Shown: one piece after another, positions 21,510 to 22,342 of the stretch
How positions within the stretch are numbered: position 1 is the stretch's first letter
How the letters are laid out: the number at the start of each line of letters is the position of its first letter
Virus record (IMG/VR): IMGVR_UViG_3300013131_000270
Span: 1-22,342 of that record
DNA from: a virus
Length of the DNA: 22,342 nucleotides
Direction: 5' to 3' (one strand)
The notes under the pieces: model-generated
Database searches by the model: none
What the model was told of the DNA's origin: nothing
The model's input: the letters and a program-made list of their open reading frames with translations, nothing else
Position numbers and translations under genes: made by a program

Positions 21510-22342
21510 ATGGTAACGCCTTCGGTCGTGGGCGGTCCATCCATCCGATTGGTTGCCGCCCCCCATCCCTTTTCCTCAGGGTGCATCGACGTGATCCTGT
21601 CGGCCGGCGGTACGCTGGCCGACATACTGGCGGTCGCACAGCCCGACCAGCACCTGCGCCGCCATGCCAACATCTTCATTGGAGATCACAAGATAGCGCC
21701 TTGCTATTGGCGTAGCGTGCGGCCAAAGGCTGGGCAGGTGATCACCATTCGTGTGGTGCCGACCGGCGGCGGGGGGGGCGGCGGCGGGGGTAAGAGCCCG
21801 CTGAGGACCGTTTTGACAATTGCCGTGATGGCAGCCTCCATGGCCTTCGGCGCTGCACTCGGGGCGGCTATTCTCGGCGAGAGCCTCGCCAGCACCACTC
21901 TTTTCAGCCTCGGCGCATTGAATGTAACTGTCGGAAGCCTTGTCGGCGGCGCGATCATCAGCGTTGCCGGCACCCTGGCCATTAACGCCATTGTGCCGCC
22001 GCCGAAAGCCAGCGCGACCGACATGGGACGGCTGGGAGGCGGCATGGACCGCGCCAGCCCGGCACTGTCGATCACCGGCAGCTCCAATCAGCTCGACCCC
22101 TACGGCGTGGTGCCGCGCGTCTATGGACGGGTGCGGATGTTCCCGAAGAAGGCGGCCCGCGAATACACCGAGGTGGTGGGAAGCGACCAGTACCTGCGCT
22201 GCCTGTTCGATTTTGGATACGGCCCGCTGGATCTGTCCGAGATGCGGATCGGCGCCATCCCCATCGAGCAGTACGAAGGCGTCGAGCTGGAGGTGCGCCA
22301 GGGCTGGCCCGATGACGAGCCGGTCGGGCTTTACGCCAACAC
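21510..22342 (+). CDS. TipJ/J-like tail tip (host specificity) protein, N-terminal part
   Basis: The frame is open from 21510 to the end of the window and continues beyond. The N-terminal part (IRLVAAPHPFSSGCIDVILS, GTLADILAVAQ) is followed by a nine-glycine stretch (residues 86-94). A hydrophobic region comes next (TVLTIAVMAASMAFGAALG). The J-like core then begins: SITGSSNQLDPYGVVPRVYG, RVRMFPKKAAREYTEVVGSD, QYLRCLFDFGYGPLDLSEMR. That last block is highly typical of TipJ-family proteins. The start could be ATG 21510 or GTG 21591; I prefer 21510 because VRLVAAPHPF-like segments start these proteins, but neither has a good ribosome binding site. The start lies only 27 bases from the divergent lipoprotein start. 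Confidence 0.82.
   Translation, partial: MVTPSVVGGPSIRLVAAPHPFSSGCIDVILSAGGTLADILAVAQPDQHLRRHANIFIGDHKIAPCYWRSVRPKAGQVITIRVVPTGGGGGGGGGKSPLRTVLTIAVMAASMAFGAALGAAILGESLASTTLFSLGALNVTVGSLVGGAIISVAGTLAINAIVPPPKASATDMGRLGGGMDRASPALSITGSSNQLDPYGVVPRVYGRVRMFPKKAAREYTEVVGSDQYLRCLFDFGYGPLDLSEMRIGAIPIEQYEGVELEVRQGWPDDEPVGLYAN
21771..21778 (+). repeat. G8 homopolymer run in the tip protein gene
   Basis: Eight consecutive G bases fall inside the nine-glycine codon stretch, and a G5 run follows at 21786-21790. The tract is prone to slippage and could shift the frame early in the tail-tip gene; it may also form a G-quadruplex on the coding strand. Confidence 0.6.

Noticed and set aside
1-22342. CRISPR array, tRNA or rRNA genes
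   Set aside because: No regularly spaced direct repeats of CRISPR type, no cloverleaf or rRNA-like sequence was seen; the GCCTCTTA repeats are too short and close.

Overview
This window is a high-GC prophage segment, most likely from an alphaproteobacterium. A Rhodospirillales/Magnetospirillum-like host is my guess from base composition and protein style; no host gene is visible. Almost everything lies on the plus strand. The early genes are Mu-like (a GemA homologue and a Mor/C-family activator). The head genes are mostly Mu-like and the tail genes are lambda-like with a long non-contractile tail. That mosaic resembles the transposable siphoviruses (Pseudomonas B3/D3112, Rhodobacter RcapMu).

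Layout. 1-878: the C-terminal end of a reverse transcriptase that runs in frame, with no stop, into gemA. 875-1464: a ribbon-helix-helix protein and a Mor/C-type activator. 1465-1609: an untranslated region with a conserved dyad promoter motif. 1610-3494: lysis cassette (M15 endolysin, two membrane proteins) and two small Mu-type proteins. 3499-8908: DUF3486 protein, terminase large subunit, portal, MuF head protein with a C-terminal JAMM/HNHP-type domain, and a small downstream ORF. 8909-9198: a gene-free control region with three GCCTCTTA iterons and the second copy of the dyad motif. 9199-20581: protease/scaffold/major capsid fusion, decoration-like protein, head-tail joining proteins, tail tube, frameshifted tail chaperones, tape measure and two distal tail proteins. 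20582-20694: third copy of the dyad motif. 20695-22342: NlpC/P60 tail protein, a minus-strand lipoprotein gene, and the start of a TipJ/J-like tip protein that runs off the window.

How it fits together. The dyad motif occurs exactly three times that I can find, each in an intergenic leader at the head of a gene block. The Mor/C-like activator gene sits immediately upstream of the first copy. A simple reading is one phage-encoded activator switching on three late operons: lysis/packaging, capsid/tail, and tail tip.

Most notable signals: (1) the three-site late-promoter motif; (2) a family of five 42-44 bp twin-hairpin elements, four inside coding sequence with the reading frame open and one at a gene junction, which looks like a dispersed palindromic element; (3) nested in-frame starts with strong Shine-Dalgarno sequences inside the RT-GemA and protease-capsid ORFs; (4) a canonical A-AAA-AAC frameshift site; (5) a MuF protein carrying a possible toxin-like domain; (6) a reverse-oriented lipoprotein moron in the tail-tip operon.
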